NCBI GenBank assembly: GCA_965243265.1
Contig: CBDEUL010000006.1
Span: 62,001 to 126,000, forward strand
Direction of reading: 5' to 3'
Origin: Flavicella sp965243265
GTDB taxonomy: Bacteria > Bacteroidota > Bacteroidia > Flavobacteriales > Flavobacteriaceae
Length of the DNA: 64,000 nucleotides
The translations under genes and the position numbers were made by a program. Below are positions 26,338-36,700 of the stretch, in pieces; position 1 is the stretch's first letter; each line of letters begins with the position of its first letter. Below the pieces are notes generated by a model. The model made no database searches. It worked only from the letters and a program-made list of their open reading frames with translations, and was not told the DNA's origin.

Positions 26338-27564
26338 ATGGAAAAAGAAATCATTTTATTAAATATTTCTGGTCAAGATAAACCAGGATTGACTGCAAGT
26401 TTAACAGGCGTATTAGCCGAATATGGAGCTAAAATATTAGATATTGGTCAAGCCAATATTCATGATACATTATCACTTGGAATTCTCTTTGAAATCAAAG
26501 CAAAATCAAGTTCAGCACCTGTATTAAAAGACTTACTTTTTAAAGCTTATGAGCTAGGTATTACTGCTAAGTTTAAACCTATTACTTTAGACAAGTACGA
26601 AAAATGGGTTGACACACAAGGAAAGCACAGATACATTATTACAATTTTAGGAGAAAAATTAGCTGCAGAACAAATATCTGCTGTAACAAACGTTATTTCT
26701 GAAATAAACCTAAATATTGACTCTATAAAGCGTTTAACGGGAAGATTGTCTTTAGTAAAAGAAGAAGAATACCCTAGAGCATGTGTTCAACTTTCTGTAA
26801 GAGGTGAAATCAAAGACAAAGCATATGTTACTGAAAAGTTCATGCAAATTTCTCAAGATTTAGATGTTGATATTGCTTTTCAAGAAGACAATATTTATAG
26901 ACGAAACAGACGTTTGGTTTGTTTTGATATGGATTCTACATTAATACAAACAGAAGTAATTGATGAATTGGCTGAGTTAGCTGGAGTGGGTACACAAGTA
27001 AAAGCCATTACAGAATCTGCTATGAATGGTGAAATAGACTTTAACGAAAGTTTTAAAAGAAGAATGAAACTTTTAGAAGGACTTAGTGAAGAGGTTTTAC
27101 AAGGTGTTGCTAAAAGGCTACCTATTACCAAAGGGGCTCACAGGTTAATGAAAACATTAAAAAGCTATGGATTTAAAACTGCTATTTTATCTGGTGGTTT
27201 TACATACTTTGGTAATTACCTACAAAAAGAACTAGGTATTGATTATGTTTTTGCCAACCAATTAGAAATCAAAGATGGTGCTTTAACAGGTGGATATCTT
27301 GGTGAAATTGTAGATGGTAACAAAAAAGCAGAATACCTACAAGAAATTGCAAAACAAGAAAATATAGACATCGCTCAAACAATTGCTGTTGGTGATGGTG
27401 CTAATGACCTACCAATGCTTAATCTTGCTGGTTTAGGAATTGCTTTCCATGCAAAACCTAAAGTAAAAGAAAATGCACAAAGTTCTATTTCTAGTATTGG
27501 GTTAGATGGTGTTTTATATCTTTTAGGATACCATGACAGATATATTGATTTGTCACCAAAATAA
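26338..27564 (+). CDS. serB: Phosphoserine phosphatase with N-terminal ACT domains
   Basis: A 408-residue protein carrying out the last step of serine synthesis from phosphoserine. Residues 1-170 form two ACT-like regulatory domains (ISGQDKPGLTASLTG starts the first), which usually sense an amino acid. The HAD phosphatase domain has VCFDMDSTLIQTE with nucleophile Asp197 and Asp199, the second motif AILSGGFTYF, and GDGANDLPML with the metal ligands. The domain order and length match the long bacterial SerB. A strong terminator follows, so it forms its own unit. Confidence 0.94.
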   Translation: MEKEIILLNISGQDKPGLTASLTGVLAEYGAKILDIGQANIHDTLSLGILFEIKAKSSSAPVLKDLLFKAYELGITAKFKPITLDKYEKWVDTQGKHRYIITILGEKLAAEQISAVTNVISEINLNIDSIKRLTGRLSLVKEEEYPRACVQLSVRGEIKDKAYVTEKFMQISQDLDVDIAFQEDNIYRRNRRLVCFDMDSTLIQTEVIDELAELAGVGTQVKAITESAMNGEIDFNESFKRRMKLLEGLSEEVLQGVAKRLPITKGAHRLMKTLKSYGFKTAILSGGFTYFGNYLQKELGIDYVFANQLEIKDGALTGGYLGEIVDGNKKAEYLQEIAKQENIDIAQTIAVGDGANDLPMLNLAGLGIAFHAKPKVKENAQSSISSIGLDGVLYLLGYHDRYIDLSPK

Positions 27565-27584
27565 AATTAAACATCTTTATGAAT

Positions 27585-27616
27585 AAAAAGCTCATGTAAA
27601 TTCATGGGCTTTTTTT
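27585..27616 (+). terminator. Intrinsic terminator of serB
   Basis: Stem 27585-27596 with 27603-27614 (12 bp including one G-T wobble), loop of 6, with the T run as the descending arm and tail. Confidence 0.8.
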
Positions 27617-27665
27617 ACAAATTAATTTCAAAGATTGTATTTTAATACCTCCCAAAAACAAACTC

Positions 27666-28043
27666 ATGAAAAAAATAATCAACACACCAATGGCTCCTGC
27701 TCCATTAGGTCCATACAACCAAGCTATCTTAAGTAATAACACCTTATATATTTCTGGGCAAATAGCAATAAACCCAGAAAATGGAGCGTTTGTACTAAAT
27801 ACAATTGAGGAAGAAACACAGCAGGTGATGAAAAACCTCAACGCCATTTTACAAGCCGCTGGAATGACTTTTGAAAATGTTGTGAAGTCATCTATTTTTA
27901 TCAGTAATATGGATGATTTTTCCAAAATCAATGACGTGTACGGAAGCTACTTTAATGAAGATACTGCTCCTGCTAGAGAAACAGTACAAGTAGCCAAACT
28001 TCCTAAAAATGTAAATGTAGAAATCTCGATGATCGCTCATTAA
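27666..28043 (+). CDS. ridA: RidA family reactive intermediate deaminase
   Basis: A 125-residue YjgF/YER057c/UK114 protein. It hydrolyses 2-aminoacrylate and other enamine/imine by-products of PLP enzymes such as threonine dehydratase. Conserved motifs are present: APLGPYNQAI, LYISGQIAINP, EEETQQVMKNLNAIL, and the catalytic Arg in the C-terminal block APARETVQVAKLPKNVNVEI. Length is normal. Its stop codon shares one base with the start of the penicillin-binding protein gene (TAATG), suggesting translational coupling. Confidence 0.93.
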   Translation: MKKIINTPMAPAPLGPYNQAILSNNTLYISGQIAINPENGAFVLNTIEEETQQVMKNLNAILQAAGMTFENVVKSSIFISNMDDFSKINDVYGSYFNEDTAPARETVQVAKLPKNVNVEISMIAH

Positions 28044-30307
28044 TGAAAAAAAAATTACTCCTCTTTTTTTCCAAACTCTTACTTTTAATCACTGTTCTTA
28101 TTTTGTTTTTTATAGGACTGGTCTATATTGGAGGGTTTGGTCACATGCCAACTCCAAAAGAGCTAAAAAACATCAAACAAGCACAAGCAAGTATTGTATA
28201 TAGTGCTGACAATGTTCTGTTAGGTAAATTTTACTACAAAAACAGAACCCATGTTTCTTTTAACAAACTTCCTAAACATTTAATTGATGCCTTAATAGCA
28301 ACGGAAGATGTACGGTTTTATGAGCACAAAGGAATAGATAAAATAGCGATGCTTCGAGTTTTAGTAAAAACGCTCATTTTAGGAAATCGTTCTTCTGGAG
28401 GAGGAAGTACCATTTCTCAACAACTAGCCAAAAACTTATACACTAGGAAGAATTTTCATGTTTTTTCTATGCCTGTAAACAAAACTAAAGAAGCCATACT
28501 TGCCAATAGATTAGAAAACATTTACAGTAAAAATGAAATACTTACCCTTTATTTTAACACAGTTCCTTTTGGCGAAAGAGTTTATGGCATTGAATCTGCA
28601 GCACAACGCTATTTCTCTGTACCTACTCAAAAATTAAGCTTAGAACAAGCTGCCGTATTAGTTGGAATGCTCAAAGCCAATTCTTCTTACAACCCTAGAA
28701 TACATCCTAAGGAAGCTTTCCAAAGAAGAAATATTGTTTTAGGTCAAATGAAAAAAGCAAACCTCATTTCTTCAAAAAGATACAACAGAGCTATCAAAAC
28801 ACCTTTAAAGACAAATTATAAAAATTTACTCCTAGACAACCCCAATGGCTACTTTTTACAACAGGTAAAGAAAAATGCGTCTAACGTTTTAAAAAATTAT
28901 AAAAAAGAGAATGGCAAATCTTGGGAGCTAGAAAAAGACGGGTTAATCATTGAAACTACTCTTGTTTCTGAATTACAAAGCACAGCTTTAAAAGCAAGAA
29001 AAGCGCACTTAATAAAACTCCAAAAATCCATGGACAAACATTGGAGCAGCTTTCAAAATAAAAACTCCATAAAAAAGATCATCAATCAAGAATGGCAAAA
29101 AACCAACGAATATAAATATCTAAAAAAATCAAAGGCTAATAAACAAACTGTTATAAATACATCTAGAAAAAAAGAAAGAAAACTTATTTTTAACTGGTCA
29201 CCCACCAATAAAAAATATTCTAAACTGGATTCTATAAACCATTATTTAAAAATGGTAAGTGCCGCTATTTATGGTGTAGAAACCACCTCTGGGGCTGTAC
29301 AAGTATATATTGGCGGAAATAATTACAAATACCTTCCTTACAATCTGATTACAAGCGAAAGGCAGGTTGCTTCAACTTTTAAACCTTTTGTTTATACAGC
29401 TGCTCTCGAAAACGGACAAAAACCTTGTGATTGGATTGACAATGATTTAAAATCTTATACAAAATACAATAACTGGAAACCTCAAAATTACGATCATTCA
29501 GAAGGAGGTTATTATTCTATGGGAGGTGCTTTAGCTAAAAGTATGAACATCCCTACAGTAGAAACTTATTTCAATGTAGGTTCTTCTAAGTTGCAACAAA
29601 CAGTCAACTCTTTAGGGCTACAGAAAGAATTAAAAGAAGTCCCTTCCACTGCCTTAGGAACAACAAACTATTCTTTACAAAATTTAGTACATGCTTACAT
29701 TCCTTTTGCTACACGAGGAGTTAACGTAAAACCATATTACATTAGCAAAATAAAAGATTCCAACGGAAAAATAATTTATCAACACAAAAAAGCTTCTTCT
29801 CAAAAAGTAACTCTTGAGAAGAGAACTTTAGAAACAATGCAATTGCTTTTAAAAGGAGTTGTTGATAAAGGGACTGCACGGAAATTAAACTCTACCTATA
29901 AGATTACATCTGACTGGGCAGGAAAAACAGGTACTTCTCAAGATTATAGTGATTCGTGGTTTATTGGTTTCAACTCTAAATTTATTATAGGCTCTTGGGT
30001 TGGCTGTAAATATCCTAGCATTCATTTACCTTCTAATATAGGTGGTGGTTCCGTAGCCGCATTACCTATCATAGGATCTGTTATTTCGAAACGCTATTCA
30101 AACTCAAAAATAAATAGAAATTTAACTGCTGGCTTCCCTAAATTCAGCAACGGTGTATTAAATGATTGTGATTGCCCTTTCTATAGGGAAGAAAATACAA
30201 TTGAAAAGGTAATTGACTTATTTGATGAAAAAGAAGAGCCTAAAGAAGTTAAAAAAGAGAAAAAAAGAAACTTCTTTTCTAGACTTTTTGGTAAGAAATC
30301 TAAATAA
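28043..30307 (+). CDS. Class A penicillin-binding protein (PBP1A-like, PBP1C-type layout)
   Basis: A 754-residue inner-membrane enzyme that polymerises and cross-links peptidoglycan. One membrane helix spans about residues 7-30. The GT51 transglycosylase has the catalytic Glu88 in TEDVRFYEHKG and GGSTISQQLAKNLY. The transpeptidase domain has the active-site serine motif ASTFK (Ser444, Lys447), SMN in the second motif and KTGTS in the third. The central region (about 270-400) is lysine-rich and poorly conserved. The C-terminus is basic and rich in Lys and Phe. It overlaps ridA by one base. Confidence 0.93.
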   Translation: MKKKLLLFFSKLLLLITVLILFFIGLVYIGGFGHMPTPKELKNIKQAQASIVYSADNVLLGKFYYKNRTHVSFNKLPKHLIDALIATEDVRFYEHKGIDKIAMLRVLVKTLILGNRSSGGGSTISQQLAKNLYTRKNFHVFSMPVNKTKEAILANRLENIYSKNEILTLYFNTVPFGERVYGIESAAQRYFSVPTQKLSLEQAAVLVGMLKANSSYNPRIHPKEAFQRRNIVLGQMKKANLISSKRYNRAIKTPLKTNYKNLLLDNPNGYFLQQVKKNASNVLKNYKKENGKSWELEKDGLIIETTLVSELQSTALKARKAHLIKLQKSMDKHWSSFQNKNSIKKIINQEWQKTNEYKYLKKSKANKQTVINTSRKKERKLIFNWSPTNKKYSKLDSINHYLKMVSAAIYGVETTSGAVQVYIGGNNYKYLPYNLITSERQVASTFKPFVYTAALENGQKPCDWIDNDLKSYTKYNNWKPQNYDHSEGGYYSMGGALAKSMNIPTVETYFNVGSSKLQQTVNSLGLQKELKEVPSTALGTTNYSLQNLVHAYIPFATRGVNVKPYYISKIKDSNGKIIYQHKKASSQKVTLEKRTLETMQLLLKGVVDKGTARKLNSTYKITSDWAGKTGTSQDYSDSWFIGFNSKFIIGSWVGCKYPSIHLPSNIGGGSVAALPIIGSVISKRYSNSKINRNLTAGFPKFSNGVLNDCDCPFYREENTIEKVIDLFDEKEEPKEVKKEKKRNFFSRLFGKKSK

Positions 30308-30426
30308 CAAACTACTCTTAGTTCTACCTTCTCAACAAAAAAGATTAGTATTAAGTCATTTCTAAATTATCTAGGCTGGTATTTTTATCTCAAATAATGA
30401 ATAAATTCAACCATTTTCAAAAACAA

Positions 30427-30457
30427 AAAATCCTGCTTTAAAACAAAGCAGGATTTT
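30427..30457. terminator. Bidirectional intrinsic terminator
   Basis: A perfect 13-bp stem (30427-30439 with 30445-30457) and a 5-base loop, A tract on one side and T tract on the other. It separates the convergent PBP1A-like gene and gapA. Confidence 0.88.
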
Positions 30458-30480
30458 ATATCTATTTAATAAACTAGTTC

Positions 30481-31477
30481 TTACAAAGAAGCAGAATATT
30501 CAATTAAGTCAACAATCTTAGTTGAGTAACCAATTTCGTTATCGTACCAAGAAACAACTTTTACGAAGTTATCAGTTAATGCGATACCAGCATTAGCATC
30601 AAAGATAGAAGTACGAGTATCTCCTACGAAATCTTGAGAAACTACTAAGTCTTCAGTATATCCTAATACTCCAGCCATTTCGTTTTCAGATGCTTTTTTC
30701 ATTGCAGCTTTAATTTCTTCGTAAGAAGCTCCTTTTTCTAATTTCACTGTTAAATCAACAACAGACACATCCATAGTAGGAACACGGAAAGCCATACCTG
30801 TTAATTTTCCATTTAATGAAGGAATTACTTTACCTACAGCTTTAGCAGCTCCTGTAGAAGAAGGAATGATGTTTTCCGATAGCAGAACGTCCACCTCTCC
30901 AGTCTTTCATAGAAGGACCATCAACAGTTTTTTGAGTTGCAGTTGCAGCGTGTACAGTTGTCATTAAACCTTCAGTAATACCGAAGTTATCGTTTAATAC
31001 TTTAGCGATAGGAGACAAACAGTTAGTAGTACAAGAAGCATTAGAAAATACTGTATCTGTAGCTTTTAACTCAGAGTTGTTTACTCCCATTACAAACATA
31101 GGTGCATCTGGAGATGGTGCAGAAATTGCAACTTTCTTAGCTCCACCTTCAATATGTAAAGAAGCTGCTTCTTTAGAAAGGAAAAATCCTGTAGACTCAA
31201 TTACGTACTCAGCTCCAACTTCATCCCATTTTAAATCAGCAGGATTACGCTCAGCAGTTACTCTAATTTCGTTTCCATTAACGATTAATTTACCATCTAC
31301 AACTTCAACAGTACCTTTAAACTCACCGTGAACAGAGTCATACTTTAGCATGTATGCTAAATAATCAACATCTAACAAATCGTTGATACCAACTACTTGT
31401 ACATTTTCTCTTGCTACTGCAGATCTAAAAGCAAATCTTCCAATTCTTCCAAATCCATTAATCCCTATTTTAATCAT
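30481..31477 (-). CDS. gapA: Glyceraldehyde-3-phosphate dehydrogenase (frameshifted)
   Basis: The glycolytic GAPDH that oxidises glyceraldehyde 3-phosphate with NAD. KIGINGFGRIGR is the dinucleotide motif, SNASCTTNC contains the catalytic Cys149, and TTVHAATATQKTVDGPSMKDW is the phosphate-binding stretch quoted by its key residues His and Thr. At 30872-30875 the sequence has four T (four A in the gene). With three, GGRSAIG runs into NIIPSSTGAAKAVGKV, the universal sequence, and the frame continues to the normal C-terminus (about 331 residues). As given, the product stops about 10 residues past the shift. It follows pfkA by 34 bases and probably shares its promoter. Confidence 0.93.
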
Positions 31478-31511
31478 CTTATTTAAATTTAATTATTCTT
31501 TATTTATTTTA

Positions 31512-32498
31512 TTATACAGTCATGATATCAGAAACTCTTAAAAGCTCTTCATCAATTTTATGGTGTTCTTTTACTGCTTTTTCAAGTGGAGTGTATTGAA
31601 TTTCATTATTAACAAAACCAACCATTAAGTTAGAAGATCCTGATATCAACAACTCTACTGCACTCACTCCGTATCTACTCGCTAATACACGATCAAAACA
31701 ACTTGGAGCTCCTCCTCTTTGCATATGTCCTAAAACAGATACTCTAATATCGTAATGAGGTAAATTTTCTTGAACGTACTCTGCCAATTCAAAAATATTT
31801 TTTCCTGTTTTTTCTCCTTCTGCAACAACAACAATACTAGATGTTTTTCCAGATTCTTTACTTCTTATCAAAGATTCTAACATCTTATCTAGCCCTATGT
31901 TTTCTTCAGGAATCAAAATCTCTTCTGCTCCTGCTCCAACACCTGCGTTTAATGCAATAAATCCTGCATCTCTACCCATTACTTCTACAAAGAACAAACG
32001 GTTATGTGATGAGGCTGTATCTCTAATTTTATCAATAGCATCTACTACTGTATTCAATGCTGTATCGTACCCTAAAGTATATTGAGTTCCAAAAATATCA
32101 TTATCAATAGTACATGGAATTCCAATAATAGGGAAATTATGTTCTTGATTAAAAATCATACCTCCTGTAAAAGTACCATCTCCACCAATAATAACAACTC
32201 CTTCAATTCCTTCTGCTACTAAATTAGCATGTGCTTTTGCTCTACCTTCTGGAGTCATAAACTCCATAGATCTAGCCGACTGAAGCATTGTACCTCCTTT
32301 GTTAATGATGTTATTTACACTTCTTGCGTTTAAGTTTACAAACTTAGATTCAATCATTCCTTGGTATCCTTGATACACTCCAACACACTCAACTTTGTAA
32401 TACGCACACGTTCTAACCACTGATCTAATGGCTGCATTCATACCTGGAGAATCACCTCCTGAGGTCATAACTGCTATCTTTTTTAACTGTATATTCAT
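31512..32498 (-). CDS. pfkA: 6-phosphofructokinase
   Basis: A 328-residue phosphofructokinase making fructose 1,6-bisphosphate. AVMTSGGDSPGMNAAIRSV is the ATP-binding start, IIGGDGTFTGG carries the catalytic Gly-Asp-Gly, and IPCTIDNDIFGTQ the catalytic aspartates. The residue before TIDND is Cys rather than the Gly of the E. coli ATP enzyme or the Lys of PPi-dependent ones; I believe this is usual in Flavobacteriia, which keeps ATP as the likely donor. It is the first gene of the pfkA-gapA pair, with a LacI-type palindrome in front. Confidence 0.94.
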   Translation of the reverse strand: MNIQLKKIAVMTSGGDSPGMNAAIRSVVRTCAYYKVECVGVYQGYQGMIESKFVNLNARSVNNIINKGGTMLQSARSMEFMTPEGRAKAHANLVAEGIEGVVIIGGDGTFTGGMIFNQEHNFPIIGIPCTIDNDIFGTQYTLGYDTALNTVVDAIDKIRDTASSHNRLFFVEVMGRDAGFIALNAGVGAGAEEILIPEENIGLDKMLESLIRSKESGKTSSIVVVAEGEKTGKNIFELAEYVQENLPHYDIRVSVLGHMQRGGAPSCFDRVLASRYGVSAVELLISGSSNLMVGFVNNEIQYTPLEKAVKEHHKIDEELLRVSDIMTV

Positions 32499-32565
32499 CT
32501 TTCTATAATATTGTATAAAATTACGATTAAGTTGATTGCTTTCAACCTATTTACACCATTTTATA

Positions 32566-32579
32566 CGAAAACGTTTTCG
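32566..32579. promoter_or_regulatory. Palindromic LacI-family-type operator upstream of pfkA
   Basis: CGAAAACGTTTTCG is a perfect 14-bp palindrome with the central CG expected of LacI/CcpA-type sites, 68 bases upstream of the pfkA ATG. A degenerate -7 sequence (TAGGTTG on the minus strand at 32549-32543) places this site over the -33 position, where bound repressor would block transcription. A second, imperfect repeat (GTTGA and TCAAC, 32531-32546) lies just downstream. Confidence 0.5.
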
Positions 32580-32692
32580 ACTTAAATACTCTTAAAAACA
32601 ATCTGTTTTCGCATTTTTTATCGGCGAACTAAAGTAAGAATTTATTATGAATAATCACTTATGTAAAAACTAAAACAACTCACAATTAACGT

Positions 32693-32742
32693 ATTCATAA
32701 CAAAAGCCCAAGGAAATATTTCCTTGGGCTTTTGTTATGAAT
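32693..32742. terminator. 50-bp perfect palindrome, probable bidirectional terminator
   Basis: Two exact 25-base arms meet without a spacer (centre between 32717 and 32718). The core GCCCAAGGAAAT with its complement is flanked by A and T runs. It lies 25 bases past the nucleotidyltransferase stop codon, so termination of that gene is the obvious function; its length and lack of loop are unusual. Confidence 0.7.
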
Positions 32743-32766
32743 TCAATCTATAAAAGAATCTTTATT

Positions 32767-33675
32767 TTACTCCCATAGGTTTGTTGGATATATCTTCTCT
32801 TGTTTCAATCTCTTAATCTCCTTCACTACAACAGGTCTATCTTCTGCATATGTTACTCCCATCCACTTTGCGTCTGATGTCAATACATTAACTTTTCCTT
32901 TCTTTGATTCTATCAACCTATTTACTACTGTAGGAATAAAAAATTCACTTTTTAGTTCTTTAGATCTTTCTTTTAAGAAGCCTTTAAAATCTTCTTCTAA
33001 TGCTTCTAAGTACTTCGGTGTAAAGCCCCAAAAGTTCATAGATACAATTGTATTTTCAGACATAGGTACAAAGTTATCTGTACTATCTTTTCTTTTAATT
33101 TCTCCTTCTAGCTCTTCTATATGTGTTCTCTCTATAATGTTTGTTAACTCATTATTCTCATTTACAAAACACTCTCCTCTAGATACAAAACCATTTTCTG
33201 AAAGTGTATTTTTTAGATTGTAACCTACCATACACATATCGTGTGAGTTTACATCTAAATTATCCAAGGCTTTAATAATTGTTACAAAAGCTCCTTTGCT
33301 ATAAAAATCATCTCCATTAATTACTACAAAATTTCCATCAATCACATCTTTAGTCATTAATGTAGCGTGCCCCGTTCCCCATGGTTTTACTCTTTCTGGG
33401 TCGACTTCATATCCTGCTGGAATCTTATCTAACTCTTGACAGACGTAACTAACTTCAACTTTACCTTTTAAACGATCATTATAAATAGTCTCAAAATTTT
33501 CTCTAAAAGATTCTCTAACAATGAATACTACTTTTTTAAACCCTGCTTCAATAGCATCATATAATGAAAAATCAATAATTGTATCTCCTTCATCAGACAT
33601 TTTATCTAATTGTTTCAATCCCCCATATCTACTTCCCATTCCTGCGGCAAGAATTACCAATGTATGCTTACTCAT
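32767..33675 (-). CDS. Sugar nucleotidyltransferase-like protein
   Basis: A 302-residue protein with the nucleotidyltransferase fold: LVILAAGMGSRYGGLKQL at the N-terminus contains the GxGxR and Lys of the NTP-binding loop, and VVINGDDFYSK holds the metal-binding aspartates. KPWGTGHATLMTKDV matches the base-recognition stretch of glucose-1-phosphate thymidylyl/uridylyl enzymes. The rest is less conserved and I do not recognise a specific subfamily, so the sugar phosphate remains open. No sugar-pathway gene is adjacent; it is flanked by TamB upstream (62 bases) and the long palindrome downstream. Confidence 0.75.
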   Translation of the reverse strand: MSKHTLVILAAGMGSRYGGLKQLDKMSDEGDTIIDFSLYDAIEAGFKKVVFIVRESFRENFETIYNDRLKGKVEVSYVCQELDKIPAGYEVDPERVKPWGTGHATLMTKDVIDGNFVVINGDDFYSKGAFVTIIKALDNLDVNSHDMCMVGYNLKNTLSENGFVSRGECFVNENNELTNIIERTHIEELEGEIKRKDSTDNFVPMSENTIVSMNFWGFTPKYLEALEEDFKGFLKERSKELKSEFFIPTVVNRLIESKKGKVNVLTSDAKWMGVTYAEDRPVVVKEIKRLKQEKIYPTNLWE

Positions 33676-33737
33676 ATTTTTGTCTTTTAATTGAAGAGCA
33701 AAGATGTTATTTTTTTTAGAGAATGAAAACCTTATTA

Positions 33738-36700
33738 TTAAATAATTGTAGGTGCTACTAATATCAATTCATCTTGTAAATCATCATCTTTATCTAAAAT
33801 CTCTTTATCTTCCTTTTTAAAGAAGCCTAACTTCCGTAAAACCTCTTTGAATGTGTCAAAATTTATTCTGTATGAAAGTCCTACCCCTTGTGTATAGCCT
33901 TCTTCTTCCTGAGAGTATTCTATTTCATTTTGTCTATTGAACACCGTCCATCGTAAATTCCCCTCTTTATCTGCTTGAATTTCAATTTTTACCTCTCCCG
34001 TAATAGTTGACTCTGAAGTAGTACCTACAGGTACTCCTAACTTACCATTAATGGTTACACGATCTGTTAATTGTGTTGCCATAGAAATATCTACTTGATC
34101 ATCTATATTTAAAGTCTCTACATCATTTTTTTCTCCAGAGGTATACCCTAAATCTATTTGAAATTTATCTCCTTCTTGGTTAAATATATCTGAAAGTGTT
34201 CCTGATATAATATCTGTGGTTGTTCCTGTAATTGCAGTATTTCCACTATTTGTTAAGTTATCTTCACTATAAAAACTTTTAGTTACCAAAAGTGAAAAAA
34301 ATTGACGAATCTTAGCATTTTCATCATCATTGTTTAACTTAAACGACAACTCTGACGCTACCAATGAACTCGAGTTAGGGATTACAATATCAAACTCCTC
34401 TGTAGAGTCAAATAAACTTCCTGAAATAGTTGTTACTAAATCGATGTCTATTTTTCTGTTTGTATTTAAGCTCTCAAGTAACACTTTGGGATTTGCTTTT
34501 ACTCTATGAATAGCAACAATATTCAAATCCGCATTATACGGGTCTCCATCCCAAGCTATAGTTCCTCCTTTTTGAATTTCAAATGGTTTTTCTATAACTC
34601 CTCCATAACTAAAATTATAAGTTCCCTTATTGATACTGTAATCTCCGTACATCTTAAATTCTCCTTTCGTATCTATTTCTATAAACAACTTCCCATCTCC
34701 ATTTCCTTTAATCGAACTTCCTGATATTTTATCTATTACTATTTCTGCATTCGCATCTCTTGTTACATCTATATCGAACTTCAACGTAAGCCCTTGTAAA
34801 TTTTCTAGTAAACGTTCTTTATCAAATAGAAAACCGATTTCTTTTGTTTCTTCAATAGACCTTTTAAAATGAATCAAATCTGAATTTTCTACCGATTTTA
34901 CATCACTCAACGGTATGATAAAAGTTGTTCCTTCTAATGTTTTTGCCTTAATATCTATCAACAAATCATTTGTACCTCCCTTTATTTTTGCAACTCCTTT
35001 AATGAATCCTGTTCCATAATAACTCACTCCTTCTTTATCTTCCGTATCTAAAGCAACCAACCTATTAGCTCCCACATTTAAATCTAGATACCAATCTTTA
35101 AATCCCTTATGGCTAATTTCTCCTGTTAATACTCCTTCTGTACCATATTTTGAATCTTCTAATAGAACATTTTCAAAAAGGAAAGATTGTTTTTCTAATT
35201 TTACTACAGGATCTTCTACCAAATTATAATCTACATTTAAATACGGAAAAAGCATTCCTGTATTGGTAAGCTTCAACTGTCCTTTCATATCTGGGTTTGA
35301 CAAATTTCCTGATACATTAAATTCCCCAGTTGCAATTCCTCTTATTTTAGACAGTACATCTTTCCCTAAAGGACTAAACGCACTTAACTGAAATTGGTCT
35401 AATTGAACATCTAAATTAATTTGAGGAATTCTAGGAGACAAGTCTACCAGCCCTGTAGCATTTAAACTTTTAGATTCTTTACCTTCTAAAGACAAGTCTA
35501 TATTATACTTCTTATAAGAGTTTTCTGCTTGGAGCAACATTTTTAAATCTCCTTGCTCCGCTTTATTTATTGTAAAATCGTCTATATTTAATTTTCCAAA
35601 AGGTTGGTATTTTCCCTTATCTTGTTTAAAGTTAATATCTCCATTAACCCTTCCTCCTAACGATAGGCTATCTATTTTAGGTGTTATACCATCTAAATCA
35701 ACTTTGTTGAAGGTTACCCTAATATCCTTATATGTAGAATCAATTACATTTCCTCTTAAATAAATTTCTTGCTCTTTTGATTCAATTTCAAATTCTTCAA
35801 TATTATATTCTTCTTTATTTATATTGAAAACTAATTTATTCTTCTTATTATCTTGAGGGTTTATAAACCAATCATTTTCTTTAAAGTGTATTTTTGACTT
35901 TTGAATTCCTAAAACGGAATTATTATCTGTATCAAACGTATAGTAAAAAGACACATCAAATCGTTCTTCTTTAACTTTTCCTCCTGTAAAATCTGCCCTA
36001 AAAAACAACGTATCGTTTAATGTTTTATTTAATAAATTGACATCGTGTAAAGAGTAATTAGATAATTTAATTTTCTTAACTTTTAAGTTTGTATTTATCC
36101 GTGGGTTTTTATTATCTAACTCTAGATACAAACTATCTAAAACATTATTTTTTATAGCCAACTTAGGGGTTTTTAAAAACAATTTAAGCTCCTTTCTATC
36201 ATCATTTAACTTTCCTCTTAGAACAGTATTAGGAGCCAACCGTACCGTGGGTAAAATAACCTCTATTACCTCACTGAAAATCTCAAAATCAAAATCAAAA
36301 TACTGGTTTTCTTCTACTTCTAAGGGCTTATAGTTTACCATCATACTCCCCATTGAGTTTTGTATTAACCTAAAAATTTGAGAAAACTTAAAGTTTCCGT
36401 AAATACTTCCACTTGCTATATCAGATGAATTGATTGATACGTTTTTAATATTATTAATTTCAGAAGAAACAATATTAAAGTCTTTAAATTCATAAGTCCC
36501 TGCATAGCCTGTATAACTTGCATTTAAAAAATTTGCCTTCCCTCTTAACTGGTCAATTGTATTTCCTTCTAAGTCTATTTTAATATCTCCTTTTAAAACA
36601 GATATACTATCACGCGTAAAAAGATTTAATTTGCTAAAATCTGCATGGGCTACTTTAGCTGTAAAATCAAATTTATTTATTGCTGAAGACAAATCGGCCA

